NCBI RefSeq assembly: GCF_003383615.1
Contig: NZ_QNUL01000022.1
Location: forward strand, 42,615 to 106,614
Direction of reading: 5' to 3'
DNA length: 64,000 nucleotides
Source of the DNA: Dyadobacter luteus
GTDB lineage: Bacteria; Bacteroidota; Bacteroidia; Cytophagales; Spirosomataceae
How positions within the stretch are numbered: position 1 is the stretch's first letter; each line of letters opens with the position of its first letter. The position numbers and the translations under genes were made by a program. The notes beneath the pieces are model-generated. The model searched no databases, had not been told where the DNA came from, and saw nothing but the letters and a program-made list of their open reading frames with translations. Of this stretch, positions 17,270 through 25,343 are shown in pieces.

Positions 17270-18543
17270 CCGTCATCCATGCTTCCGGCACGCTCCGCTC
17301 TGCCCTGAACTATAACGAGAGAAAGGTTTCTCAGGCAGTAGCAAGCTTTCTTGATGCAGGGTTTTACCTAGAAAACAAGCAGGATTTAAACTATCATAGC
17401 AAGCTTTCCAGGCTCGTGAAACGAAATGCTTTGAACCCGAACGTGAAGGTAAATACGCTTCACATCTCGCTGAATTTCTCACCGGATGAGAAGCTTTCGG
17501 ATGAGCGTCTGAAAGAAATCGCACGCAGCTATCTGGCCAAAATTGGCTTTGAAAAGCAGCCCTACCTGCTCTATCAGCATCACGATAGTGGTCACCCGCA
17601 TGTTCATCTGATTACCACTACTATCCGAGCAGATGGAAGAGCGATCCGCCTTCATAACATCGGAAGAAATCAGTCTGAGAAAGCAAGAAAAGAGCTGGAA
17701 ACAGAGTTCGGATTAATCCGGGCAGAAGACCAGAATAAACAGAATTATGAGCTAAAAGCTCCGGCTTTACAGCTTGCACAGTACAGAAAAACAGAGACTA
17801 AAAAAGCAATATCTTCCGTGCTACATGGTGTTCTAAAACAGTATAAATATGCCTCTGCTGCAGAGCTAAATGCAGTTCTCGCTCTATACGGAGTGCTTGC
17901 TGACAGGGGATCAGAAAACTCCAGGATTTATAAAAACCAGGGGCTTGTCTACCGGCTTTTAGATCAGAATGGAACCAAGATCGGTGTGCCGATCAAAGCA
18001 AGTGACTTTCATTTTAAACCGACTCTGAAATATTTAAATGCACGTTTTGAAATCAATCAAACAGAGCGTGTACAGTACCGCGCACGGATTAAAAACGCTG
18101 TTGACCTCACGCTCCTAAGTCAGTCACACTCGGTCGAATCGCTCTCACTTGCACTTAAAAAGCAGGGTATACTACTTGTTTCCAGACGCTCAGATCAAGG
18201 TCAGATTTACGGTCTGACCTATATTGACCAGGTCACCAAATGTGTCTTTAACGGAAGCGCACTTGGTAAAACCTATAGCGCCAAAGCAATTGTTGAAAGG
18301 TGCAAACTAAAAGAGGAACCAAGGTACCTTGTGAGCCAAATGCCGATTAAATCGCCGCCGCAGCAGCCCTCGCAACTGGTTTCGAAAACCGTAGGTAAAC
18401 AGCATATCCTGCCCGGGACAGGCAAGACTGCATCTGTTACCGATCCTCTTCTAACGGATCTTTTTGCTCCGGAAACTTCCTCTGAGCAAATCCTCTGGCA
18501 GCTCAAAAAGAGCAGAAAGAAAAGACGCAGAAAAATGCAGTAG
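17263..18543 (+). CDS. relaxase/mobilisation nuclease (MobB-type)
   Basis: A 426-aa relaxase. The metal-binding motif HDSGHPHVH (residues 107-115, the HxDxxHxHxH type) and the VKVNTLHISLNFSP strand match Bacteroidota MobB/MOBP relaxases. The catalytic Tyr is probably in the N-terminal LNYNERKV (Tyr17). The enzyme nicks oriT and carries the single strand into a recipient. The C-terminal half is poorly conserved. It lies between the accessory protein and the coupling protein in one operon. Confidence 0.9.
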   Translation: MVAVIHASGTLRSALNYNERKVSQAVASFLDAGFYLENKQDLNYHSKLSRLVKRNALNPNVKVNTLHISLNFSPDEKLSDERLKEIARSYLAKIGFEKQPYLLYQHHDSGHPHVHLITTTIRADGRAIRLHNIGRNQSEKARKELETEFGLIRAEDQNKQNYELKAPALQLAQYRKTETKKAISSVLHGVLKQYKYASAAELNAVLALYGVLADRGSENSRIYKNQGLVYRLLDQNGTKIGVPIKASDFHFKPTLKYLNARFEINQTERVQYRARIKNAVDLTLLSQSHSVESLSLALKKQGILLVSRRSDQGQIYGLTYIDQVTKCVFNGSALGKTYSAKAIVERCKLKEEPRYLVSQMPIKSPPQQPSQLVSKTVGKQHILPGTGKTASVTDPLLTDLFAPETSSEQILWQLKKSRKKRRRKMQ

Positions 18544-18568
18544 TACATCATTTAACTTTATAGAAAAC

Positions 18569-20554
18569 ATGCAGACATCTGAAAATCAACAGGCGCTTGG
18601 AAAGATCCTGGACATGAGCCGCATGATAGCCATCGGCCTTCTAGCGCTTCACTTTTACTACCAATGCTACACAGCTTTTGAAAGCTGGCAGCTCGCCAGC
18701 CGCTTTAGCGACAGACTACTTGACAATATTATTAGGACCGGGCTCTTCAGTTTTTTTAGTAAGCCCAAACTGATCTCACTTTGTTTTCTAGCTCTTTCAC
18801 TGCTAGGTGTGAAAGGGAAAAAGAAGGAAGATCTCTCAGTTAAAACCGGGCTTATTTACCTTGTTGTAGGGCTCTTTATCTACGTTCTGAGCTACTATAC
18901 CCTAAGGATCACGGCGTCTGAAAAGCTATCAGCGATCTTATATATTACGGTCTGCTCACTGGGTTTCATACTTATCATGACCGGCGGTACGCTGCTATCA
19001 CGGGTGATATATTTACAGATTAACAGCAAGGACATTTTCAATCAGCTTAATGAAACCTTCCCTCAAGAGCAGCGCCTGCTGCAAAATGAATACTCTATTA
19101 ATCTTCCAGCCCGCTACAGACTCAAAGACAAATACCATGATAGCTGGATTAACATTATTAATCCATTCCGTGCCACACTCGTCGCCGGATCGCCTGGCTC
19201 GGGCAAGTCCTACTTTGTAATCCGGCACATTATCGACCAGCACATCGCCAAAGGTTTTTCAGCCTTTATTTACGATTTTAAATTCGACGATCTTTCTATT
19301 ATCGCCTACAATGCGTGGCTGAAAAAAAAAGGAAATTATAAGGTGCAACCCAAGTTTTATGCGGTCAACTTTGATGACCTCAGCCGATCTCACCGCTGCA
19401 ATCCACTTGATGCTGCCGGCATGAGTGATATCACCGATGCAGCAGAATCCGCCCGGACGATTCTTCTGGGACTTAACCGGGAATGGATCAGAAAACAGGG
19501 TGATTTTTTTGTCGAATCCCCTACCAATTTTCTCACTGCAGTGATCTGGTATCTACGAAAATATCAGGATGGCGCCTTCTGCACACTGCCACATGTCATA
19601 GAGCTTATGCAGCTTGACTATGACAAACTATTCACGCTTCTCAGATCCGAAAAAGAAATAGAGGTACTTATTAATCCTTTTATTACTGCCTATCTAAACG
19701 ATGCCATGGAGCAGCTTGAAGGCCAGATCGCCTCTGCCAAAATCGCCTTGGCAAGACTCTCTTCTCCACAGCTTTACTATGTGCTTTCGGGCAGTGATTT
19801 TACCCTGGATATCAACAATCCGGACGCACCAAAGATCGTTTGCATGGGAAACAATCCTCAGAAAATTCAAACCTACGGCGCAGTGCTATCCCTTTATGTA
19901 AATAGGCTTGTTAAGATCGTCAACAAGAAAAACAGATTGAAGAGCTCGCTGATTTTTGACGAGTTTCCAACCATTTATCTAAGCGGTATTGATAGTCTGA
20001 TCGCTACTGCCCGCTCCAATAAAGTAGCTACCACCCTGGGGATTCAGGATTTTTCACAGCTCAGAAAAGATTACGGTAAAGAGCAGGCTGATGTCATTGT
20101 CAGTATCACCGGAAACATTATCTCCGGGCAGGTCACAGGTGATACAGCCAAGCAGCTCTCAGAGCGGTTCGGCAAAATCATGCAGGACCGCACCAGCTAC
20201 TCCATCAACAGGACAGATACATCTATCAGCCGCTCCAAACAGCTTGATGTGGCCATTCCTGCCTCGAAGATTGCTTCACTGAGCTCAGGGGAGTTTGTGG
20301 GCATGGTTGCAGATAACCCGGATGAGAAAATCGATCTGAAAACTTTCCATGCTCAGATTATCAATGACCATAAGGCCATCGCTAAACAGCAGGCTGAATA
20401 TAAATCGATTCCAGTGGTTCGATTGCTAGATGACTCAGTTGTCATCCGCAATTATGATCAGATCCGTCAAGATGTACAGAAACTTACAGAACATGAAATT
20501 GAAAGAATTCTTTCGGATTCTGAGTTGCAGCATCTTTTGATTCAGAAGAAGTAA
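18569..20554 (+). CDS. VirD4/TraG-type conjugative coupling protein
   Basis: A 661-aa protein starting at MQTSENQQALGKILDMSRM. A longer ORF from 18464 would run inside the relaxase gene. Membrane segments lie at the N-terminus (about 15-30, 55-75 and 90-150). Walker A is GSPGSGKS at about residue 207, Walker B is SSLIFDEFPTI, and IGIQDFSQLRKDYG is a coupling-protein motif. It links the relaxase-DNA complex to a type IV secretion pore, which this element lacks and must borrow. It is the last gene of the mobilisation operon. Confidence 0.92.
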   Translation: MQTSENQQALGKILDMSRMIAIGLLALHFYYQCYTAFESWQLASRFSDRLLDNIIRTGLFSFFSKPKLISLCFLALSLLGVKGKKKEDLSVKTGLIYLVVGLFIYVLSYYTLRITASEKLSAILYITVCSLGFILIMTGGTLLSRVIYLQINSKDIFNQLNETFPQEQRLLQNEYSINLPARYRLKDKYHDSWINIINPFRATLVAGSPGSGKSYFVIRHIIDQHIAKGFSAFIYDFKFDDLSIIAYNAWLKKKGNYKVQPKFYAVNFDDLSRSHRCNPLDAAGMSDITDAAESARTILLGLNREWIRKQGDFFVESPTNFLTAVIWYLRKYQDGAFCTLPHVIELMQLDYDKLFTLLRSEKEIEVLINPFITAYLNDAMEQLEGQIASAKIALARLSSPQLYYVLSGSDFTLDINNPDAPKIVCMGNNPQKIQTYGAVLSLYVNRLVKIVNKKNRLKSSLIFDEFPTIYLSGIDSLIATARSNKVATTLGIQDFSQLRKDYGKEQADVIVSITGNIISGQVTGDTAKQLSERFGKIMQDRTSYSINRTDTSISRSKQLDVAIPASKIASLSSGEFVGMVADNPDEKIDLKTFHAQIINDHKAIAKQQAEYKSIPVVRLLDDSVVIRNYDQIRQDVQKLTEHEIERILSDSELQHLLIQKK

Positions 20555-20891
20555 AAAGATATTACGCTGATACTAATAATCTAAAATACAGATAGAACAT
20601 TAGATTCAAGCAAACATATTAAGAACGCCATCTGGGAGGTTCTTCTACTGTTTACAGATTTTCGACACCATATTTCTTGCTTTTACGTTGGAGGGCATAT
20701 CGAAAATGATGCAGCTACCAATGACGAAGATCCTGATCATCCCATCATTTAAATAGATCTATATCACTAATGCAGTTTTTAGTTGTAAATGTTAATTGGC
20801 GTCTGAGCCAAGAAATCATGGCTTACTTTCATAGGACCGTCTAAATAGTTGAGATCATGAGTGGATAGACCATAAATCGCATTTAAGAAAG

Positions 20892-21029
20892 TTGAATTTC
20901 ATTGGCGGTCTTCCAAAAAGTGTAACTGAATTAGCGCATGATACCATCAAGACAGTTAACAATACAACTGAGTTAGATTATATAATCAGCGAATCAACGA
21001 TACTTGGTTTTGCTTTTACGTACAAATGA
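20892..21029 (+). CDS. doubtful 45-aa ORF in the intergenic stretch
   Basis: A short frame, possibly starting with TTG, reads MNFIGGLPKSVTELAHDTIK... and ends in GFAFTYK. The frame stays open upstream to about 20855. Composition looks protein-like, but there is no ATG or recognised family. It may be the tail of an eroded gene. The rest of 20555-20890 shows nothing I can support. Confidence 0.2.
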   Translation: MNFIGGLPKSVTELAHDTIKTVNNTTELDYIISESTILGFAFTYK

Positions 21030-21392
21030 AAATACCGGCTGCCAATGGCCAGCCGGTATCTCATAAAGGTCATGTGTGCCCAGAAGAGCAATAAGCATAA
21101 CCCAGTTGTATATGCCTGAGATTCCCAGGACATTTAATCAGGTCATCATGATCTGATCCTGTGGCTGTACAAGCAGCCTCATTTAGATTTTCATTTTACT
21201 TCTGCTGTTATATCAATGTGAATGTCTATTGCTAACAGCAGTGCTGACCACTTTTCGACTGCATAGCTTTTCTCACAGCCTCTCCGTGTTCTCAGAGAGA
21301 GGATTGTGAGAAAAAATATTATTGGGGGTAACCGCGTCAGAAAGTGGCGGGCTTGCATTTTGATTCGCCGGACAACTGCAGACTAATATTCC
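21020..21392 (-). ncRNA. candidate guide/scaffold RNA of the TnpB/Cas12f-like system
   Basis: Directly downstream of the TnpB-like gene on its own strand lies about 370 bases without a gene but with dense pairing. A 16-bp stem (TTTTCTCACA + CCTCTC with their complements, 21268-21314) is enclosed by a 12-base long-range pair (21248-21259 with 21336-21347, one mismatch and one G-U). A 9-bp perfect stem (CTGCTGTTA / TAACAGCAG) lies at 21202-21241 and small stems at 21115-21185. The stretch ends at a terminator (21032-21059). TnpB omega-RNAs and Cas12f tracr/crRNAs occupy this very place and end in the guide. The unpaired stretch 21060-21114, just before the terminator, is the best guide candidate (inference). 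No second copy and no CRISPR array is visible. Confidence 0.55.
21032..21059 (-). terminator. Rho-independent terminator of the sigma/TnpB-like/ncRNA unit
   Basis: A perfect 10-bp stem ATACCGGCTG / CAGCCGGTAT with an 8-base loop, followed on the minus strand by TTTTCATTTG. It closes the transcript that begins upstream of the sigma gene or within the intergenic RNA. Confidence 0.8.
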
Positions 21393-22484
21393 TTACTCGA
21401 CCAATACAGCGATGCCGGCTTTATCTGCCTTACGCTCTATTTTTTCTTTTAACCCGTAATATCCCCAGTTCCGAAGCAAGAATGGATCCTTACCTGCCAG
21501 CTCTTCTTTTTCGGTCTGATCAACCAATAGCAACGTCGCTGCTTTGTTTTTCACGCACAGATCGATCAAACGCTTGCTATATACGTGCTGCTTTTGATTC
21601 ACGTAACTACGCTCTGAGGCCTGAAGCTTTGCGATTGTGTTTTGCCGGATACGTTTCTTTGATGCTTTGTTCATAAAGGCTGTCGCCCTCTGCTTTCTTT
21701 GGATTGCAGCCTGAATCGCGAGCCGTTTATACAAATACTCGTCTTTGCTTCCGATCTCATAGGTGGCTTTACCGATTGTGACAGTCAGCGGCACATCCAG
21801 TGAAAGACTTGCTTCAGCTATGATATTCTCATCCAGTTGCTGCGGCTCATGCTGCTTTTCGAATACCGCGAGTATGAAAATCTTTCTTTTATCCATCACC
21901 AGTGAGCTCGTGCATAACTTGATCTCACCGCCAGCGAGTTTTTGCAGCACCGCTCTTTTATCATAGATGTCTCTTCCCAGATATGTCTTGAACGGAATAT
22001 CAAACAGGGAGAAATAGAAGATTTTGCCTTCCGGGCAGCTTCTGAGATTTTTGACATCAGTGCCTTTAAACGGGACAGGAATCTCTTTTTTAAACGAAGA
22101 CAACGACCTTTCACCTGAAAGATAAAGCGGTTTGTTTTTACCAAACTGACCCGTCAGAGTGCTATTCAAAGAGCTCATAATATGCATCGGAATCTGGCCT
22201 TTGTAATTACGCGCCAGGATCTGATAGGTGGTATTCATCTTTGAAGTGCACAGCATTCCGTCCGGATCTTTACTGATATCTGCCAGTTTCAGCTTTGTCT
22301 GATCGCTTAGATAAATAAGCTCCCGGATCTGCTGCTGCAAGTAATGGTGGGTGTAGATCTGATTAGCCGCTTTAAAACAGATGTATCTCCATTTGTATAG
22401 CGTATCAAGCACCTGACCTTTGTATTCAGAGTCCTGAGAATCGACAATCAACCGGATTTTGCGTGTGTAAAATGTCTTCTTCAT
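21393..22484 (-). CDS. TnpB/Cas12f-like protein with truncated, probably inactive RuvC
   Basis: A 363-aa protein. The N-terminal half has features of the Bacteroidota Cas12f/TnpB family: the TRKIRLIVDS strand, helical KWRYICFKAANQIY, then PLYLSGERSLSSFKKEIPVPF (about 119-139, the GERSlrsyK.d.PIPF signature) and GRDIYDKRAVLQKLAGGEIKLCTSSL. The RuvC part begins at ASLSLDVPLTVTIG (Asp230 could be the first catalytic Asp). The second motif reads LLLVDQTE instead of ...vEdL, and the protein stops at GIAVLVE, before the zinc ribbon and the third RuvC Asp. It should therefore bind RNA and DNA but not cut. No TnpA transposase or IS ends accompany it. It lies 26 bases after a sigma-factor gene and before a structured RNA. 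By analogy with nuclease-dead TnpB and Cas12f regulators, it is probably an RNA-guided DNA-binding protein. Confidence 0.8.
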   Translation of the reverse strand: MKKTFYTRKIRLIVDSQDSEYKGQVLDTLYKWRYICFKAANQIYTHHYLQQQIRELIYLSDQTKLKLADISKDPDGMLCTSKMNTTYQILARNYKGQIPMHIMSSLNSTLTGQFGKNKPLYLSGERSLSSFKKEIPVPFKGTDVKNLRSCPEGKIFYFSLFDIPFKTYLGRDIYDKRAVLQKLAGGEIKLCTSSLVMDKRKIFILAVFEKQHEPQQLDENIIAEASLSLDVPLTVTIGKATYEIGSKDEYLYKRLAIQAAIQRKQRATAFMNKASKKRIRQNTIAKLQASERSYVNQKQHVYSKRLIDLCVKNKAATLLLVDQTEKEELAGKDPFLLRNWGYYGLKEKIERKADKAGIAVLVE

Positions 22485-22510
22485 CGCCGGGTTGGTTTAG
22501 ATAAGTTAAA

Positions 22511-23308
22511 TTATTTGCGGCCTTGCTTCCAGTAGGTTTTTACAACCTGGTAGGCTTGTATATAATGCTGCTGCACCTGATTCTGACACCAACCTAACTG
22601 ACTGGCAATTCCTGCAAAGGACATTTTCTGTTCTTGTCTGAGCGCATAGACTGTAGCCTGCGGCTGGCTTAAAATATGACTGTATGGATAATCTTTGATA
22701 GGTTGTTTCTCTTTCGGGCTGCTGCTCTTCCTCACTTGGACAATCTGTCTGAGCTGCTCGACACTCTTTTCAATTTCCGTTGATATATGATGTGTACTCG
22801 ATTTAAGCCTCTCTGCGATTTGACGTGCGGGCAGGCCGTCAATAAAATGAAGTGTAGCTATCAGCTGGCGTTTGTCTGACAGATACTGCATCACTTTTTT
22901 CAGCTCCTCGATCCTTTTTTGTTCTATTCCAGAGTCCTGTGAAGGCTGAGTATCTACGAGCTCACCAAAAGTTTTTTCAAAATAGTCTATATGAAGCGAT
23001 TGTCGGTATATCTGATAGTTTGGTTTCTGGATCTGTTTGAGCACCTGCCAGCGCAAGTTCATTCTGATATAATGGTACGCATGTGGGAAGCTCTCAATCT
23101 TTTCTCTGTGCGCCCAGACTTTCAGATAGCACTCTTGCAAGATACAGTCAACTAGGAATTCGTCATCTATCAGTTCCTTGCCAATCCAGAAAAGGCTGGA
23201 GTAGGATTTCTGATAGAAGTAGGTCAAGCCTCTCTCGTCACCAGTTTGGAACAGAGACAGATTACGGCTGTTCTTTTCGGATTGGAGTGAGAGTTGGAGG
23301 AGTGACAT
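22511..23308 (-). CDS. sigma-70 (ECF-like) factor with an extra C-terminal HTH
   Basis: A 265-aa protein, longer than the usual 180-200 aa of ECF factors. Sigma region 2 is at about 20-92 (QTGDERGLTYFYQKSYSSLFWIG...ILQECYLKVWAHREKI) and region 4 at about 131-190 (MQYLSDKRQLIATLHFIDGLPARQIAERL). A lysine/serine-rich linker leads to another helix-turn-helix-like unit at about 208-262 (ATVYALRQEQKMSFAGIASQLGWCQNQVQQHYIQAY). It is the first gene of the operon with the TnpB/Cas12f-like protein. No anti-sigma factor is nearby, so it may be brought to promoters by the RNA-guided partner in place of recognising a -35 box itself (inference). Confidence 0.85.
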   Translation of the reverse strand: MSLLQLSLQSEKNSRNLSLFQTGDERGLTYFYQKSYSSLFWIGKELIDDEFLVDCILQECYLKVWAHREKIESFPHAYHYIRMNLRWQVLKQIQKPNYQIYRQSLHIDYFEKTFGELVDTQPSQDSGIEQKRIEELKKVMQYLSDKRQLIATLHFIDGLPARQIAERLKSSTHHISTEIEKSVEQLRQIVQVRKSSSPKEKQPIKDYPYSHILSQPQATVYALRQEQKMSFAGIASQLGWCQNQVQQHYIQAYQVVKTYWKQGRK

Positions 23309-23362
23309 GATGGCGACAGTTATAGTAGCAGCGAAATACTATAAAATGAACTTATTACATCA

Positions 23363-23398
23363 CAAAGGTAACAAATAAACTTAAAGACACATATGTGT
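23363..23398 (-). promoter_or_regulatory. TAnnTTTG promoter with overlapping palindrome
   Basis: On the minus strand, TACCTTTG (23363-23370) matches the Bacteroidota -7 element TAnnTTTG, 55 bases before the sigma start. The perfect palindrome ACACATATGTGT (23387-23398) sits 16-28 bases upstream of it, over the expected -33 box. Since a divergent XRE gene starts 40 bases away, this is the likely operator through which XRE controls the sigma/TnpB-like operon and perhaps itself. Confidence 0.5.
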
Positions 23399-23438
23399 GT
23401 ACTGTAAATTTTTATGGATACCGTTCTTCGTATGAGGG

Positions 23439-23690
23439 ATGAAAGACCAAGAAAATATATCGCCAATTGATCAATATGTAATCGATTTTGTGAGAAGACT
23501 CAGAACGGAGCACAATCTTCTCCAAGATGATGTTGCAGCTATTCTTGGTACGACAAAATCTTTCGTCAGCAATGCGGAGAGCAATAACCACCGCGCCAAA
23601 TACAATCTAAGACATATAGATAAGTTGGCTAATTACTTCAACATTTCTCCTCAGCAATTTTTGCCTGAAAAATCGTTATCGGTTGAATAG
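23439..23690 (+). CDS. XRE-family helix-turn-helix regulator
   Basis: An 83-aa protein with a single HTH_3 domain (about residues 13-72; RLRTEHNLLQDDVAAILGTTKSFVSNAESNNHRAKYNLRHIDKLANYFNI), the minimal repressor type found on mobile elements and in toxin-antitoxin loci. It is transcribed divergently from the sigma/TnpB-like operon across a 130-base gap holding a palindrome and a -7 element, so it probably regulates that operon. Confidence 0.88.
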   Translation: MKDQENISPIDQYVIDFVRRLRTEHNLLQDDVAAILGTTKSFVSNAESNNHRAKYNLRHIDKLANYFNISPQQFLPEKSLSVE

Positions 23691-24217
23691 TTATCACTAT
23701 TAGTAGTTTGCCGCTGTACTGTATATGAAATTTAACCTAAGGAGATTATCAGCGTTATGTAAATCCTATCTAGTAGCAAGTAATGAAGCTTTACGCAATT
23801 GTGTTTTTCAGAGTAAATCAGGGTCGACGTCAATCTACGATTAAAAAATTTAACATTTTAGTTCATTGTCCAAATCAACATGCATAGTAATCAACTAAAA
23901 AACAGCAAATTCTCCGTGTTTTGTATTATGAGATTATGAATCTGGCAGAAGAAAATTTAGACATGATATTAATGCGATCTCCTAACTCTTGTAGATAAAT
24001 TTTAGATACTTAAACCTTTCTTCTATCAGTACTTTTATCTCTAATTATCGTTGCCGTATCTTCACTTAAAATTGTTTATATACTATCTTTTGCCTTATTA
24101 CCAGCACTTACCTCCAAGTTTAGGGGAATTGATACCAAAAAACCATGTTTCCCGTGCAGTCAATGATTATAATACTCCCCAATAGTTGGACAGCTACTAA
24201 AATTTCTAAATTAGTGG
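23691..24217. other. gene-free AT-rich stretch
   Basis: No frame longer than a few dozen codons and no strong hairpin is seen. The end, around 24170-24200, carries a CCCCAATAGTTGGACAGC-like sequence that may be the left inverted repeat of the IS3 remnant that follows. Confidence 0.35.
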
Positions 24218-24223
24218 TTGACT

Positions 24224-24800
24224 ATGAAAAAGGAACGTAGCAAATTCAGTTCGAGCTTCAAGGCCAAGGTTGCCATCGAAGCCATCAAAGAGATGAGTAC
24301 CGTCCAGGACTTAGCTTCTAAGTACAAAATCCATCCAACCCAGATTTCGGCTTGGAAACGGGAGTTTCTGGAAAAAGCTGACCTGGTTTTCGACAAAGAA
24401 GCGCCAGCAGCAAATGATTCAGAGAACTCTAAGGAGCAGGAACTGTACACCAAGATCGGAGAGCTTCAAGTCCAGGTGGATTTCCTAAAAAAAAGTCTTG
24501 GGGAAATGACAACCATGGAAAAACGCGAACTTTTTTCTCCGGAATACACCTTTCTCAGCGTTTCAGCACAATGTAAACTGATTGGCTTACAGAGAAGTAG
24601 CTATTATTATTTTAAGCCAAAAGGTGAATCATTAGTAAATCAACACCTGATGAAGGCCATAGACTGAAAGTTTCTGGAATGTCCGTTTTACGGAGTGCAA
24701 CGCATGACTGATTACCTACGCGGTTTAGGATATCACGTTGGAGTAAAGCGTGTACGAAGACTATATAGGCTCATGAATTTGCGTACAATCGTATCGCTCC
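24224..24800 (+). pseudogene. IS3-family transposase remnant (OrfA plus start of OrfB)
   Basis: MKKERSKFSSSFKAKVAIEA...TVQDLASKYKIHPTQISAWKREFLEKA is a typical IS3 OrfA helix-turn-helix, followed by the leucine-zipper part (IGELQVQVDFLKKS). OrfB begins in the same frame (LSVSAQCKLIGLQRSSYYYFKP). An in-frame TGA at 24665-24667 interrupts it. Reading through gives FLECPFYGVQRMTDYLRGLGY...RVRRLYRLM, the N-terminal part of the OrfB HTH_21 region, and then the frame is lost before the DDE core. The element cannot move by itself. Confidence 0.8.
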
Positions 24801-24841
24801 GATAAAACCCATCTTGGTAATTTGACAAACGTAGTTTGGGG

Positions 24842-25072
24842 TTAATTTTCGAGATTTCTGAACTTCTCCCAGTTGTTTGGTAGCAATTGATAAAGATCTT
24901 TATGTTTATGGGATTGGATTCTTCGGAATACGTCTGTTAGCCATTCCTGCTCATCAATACCATTTTTCTTACATGTTGCCATAAAAGAGTACATGGCAGC
25001 TGTCATTTCTGCTGCCTGGTGCGATCCGGCGAACAAAAAAGCCTTTCGTCCTAGGTTATGTAAAGCTTTACA
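24842..25072 (-). pseudogene. IS66 transposase C-terminal remnant (minus strand)
   Basis: Reading from the palindrome: CKALHNLGRKAFLFAGSHQAAEMTAAMYSFMATCKKNG...LYQLLPNNWEKFRNLEN. LGRK..LFAGSH.AA and the LLP.NW end are diagnostic of the IS66 transposase C-terminal domain. The N-terminal 400 residues are missing. Here it is cut at the LGRK codons, where it meets an oppositely directed IS66 remnant. Confidence 0.8.
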
Positions 25073-25080
25073 TACCTAGG
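25050..25080. repeat. 31-base palindrome at an IS66/IS66 inverted junction
   Basis: CCTAGG at both ends flanks an 18-base perfect palindrome (TATGTAAAGCTTTACATA), with a single unpaired T at 25056. Both arms are coding sequence for the same LGRK position of two different IS66 transposases, so the palindrome is the fusion point of two inverted, diverged copies. Confidence 0.75.
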
Positions 25081-25291
25081 TCGGAAAAATTATCTTTTTG
25101 CCGGATCACACGACGACGCCCAGCGAGCTGCCATGATATACTCTTTCTTCTCGTTCTGCAAAAAACATAATGTCAATCCCTACAATTGGCTAAAAAACAC
25201 CCTGCTAAACATCTCCACAATCAATCATAAAAACATTACCAAACTATATCCGCAAAACTTTAACAAAGTTCAGCAACTAACAAATATGTAG
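25076..25291 (+). pseudogene. IS66 transposase C-terminal remnant (plus strand)
   Basis: Reads LGRKNYLFAGSHDDAQRAAMIYSFFSFCKKHNVNPYNWL...KLYPQNFNKVQ and ends at TAG. It is homologous to the minus-strand remnant but diverged (NYLFAGSHDDA compared with AFLFAGSHQAA), so it comes from another IS66 element. The N-terminus is missing. Confidence 0.75.
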
Positions 25292-25343
25292 TTGGTAGGC
25301 CGGATACTATTAAACTATCATTATAAATCATTCACAATAAAAT

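Noticed and set aside
20555..21030. CRISPR array next to the TnpB/Cas12f-like gene
   Set aside because: No direct repeats with regular spacing are present in this stretch or elsewhere in the window, so the RNA seems to be a single-guide or omega-type RNA.
21393..22484. Active IS200/IS605 transposon
   Set aside because: There is no TnpA transposase, no element ends, and the RuvC domain is incomplete, so a domesticated protein is more likely.
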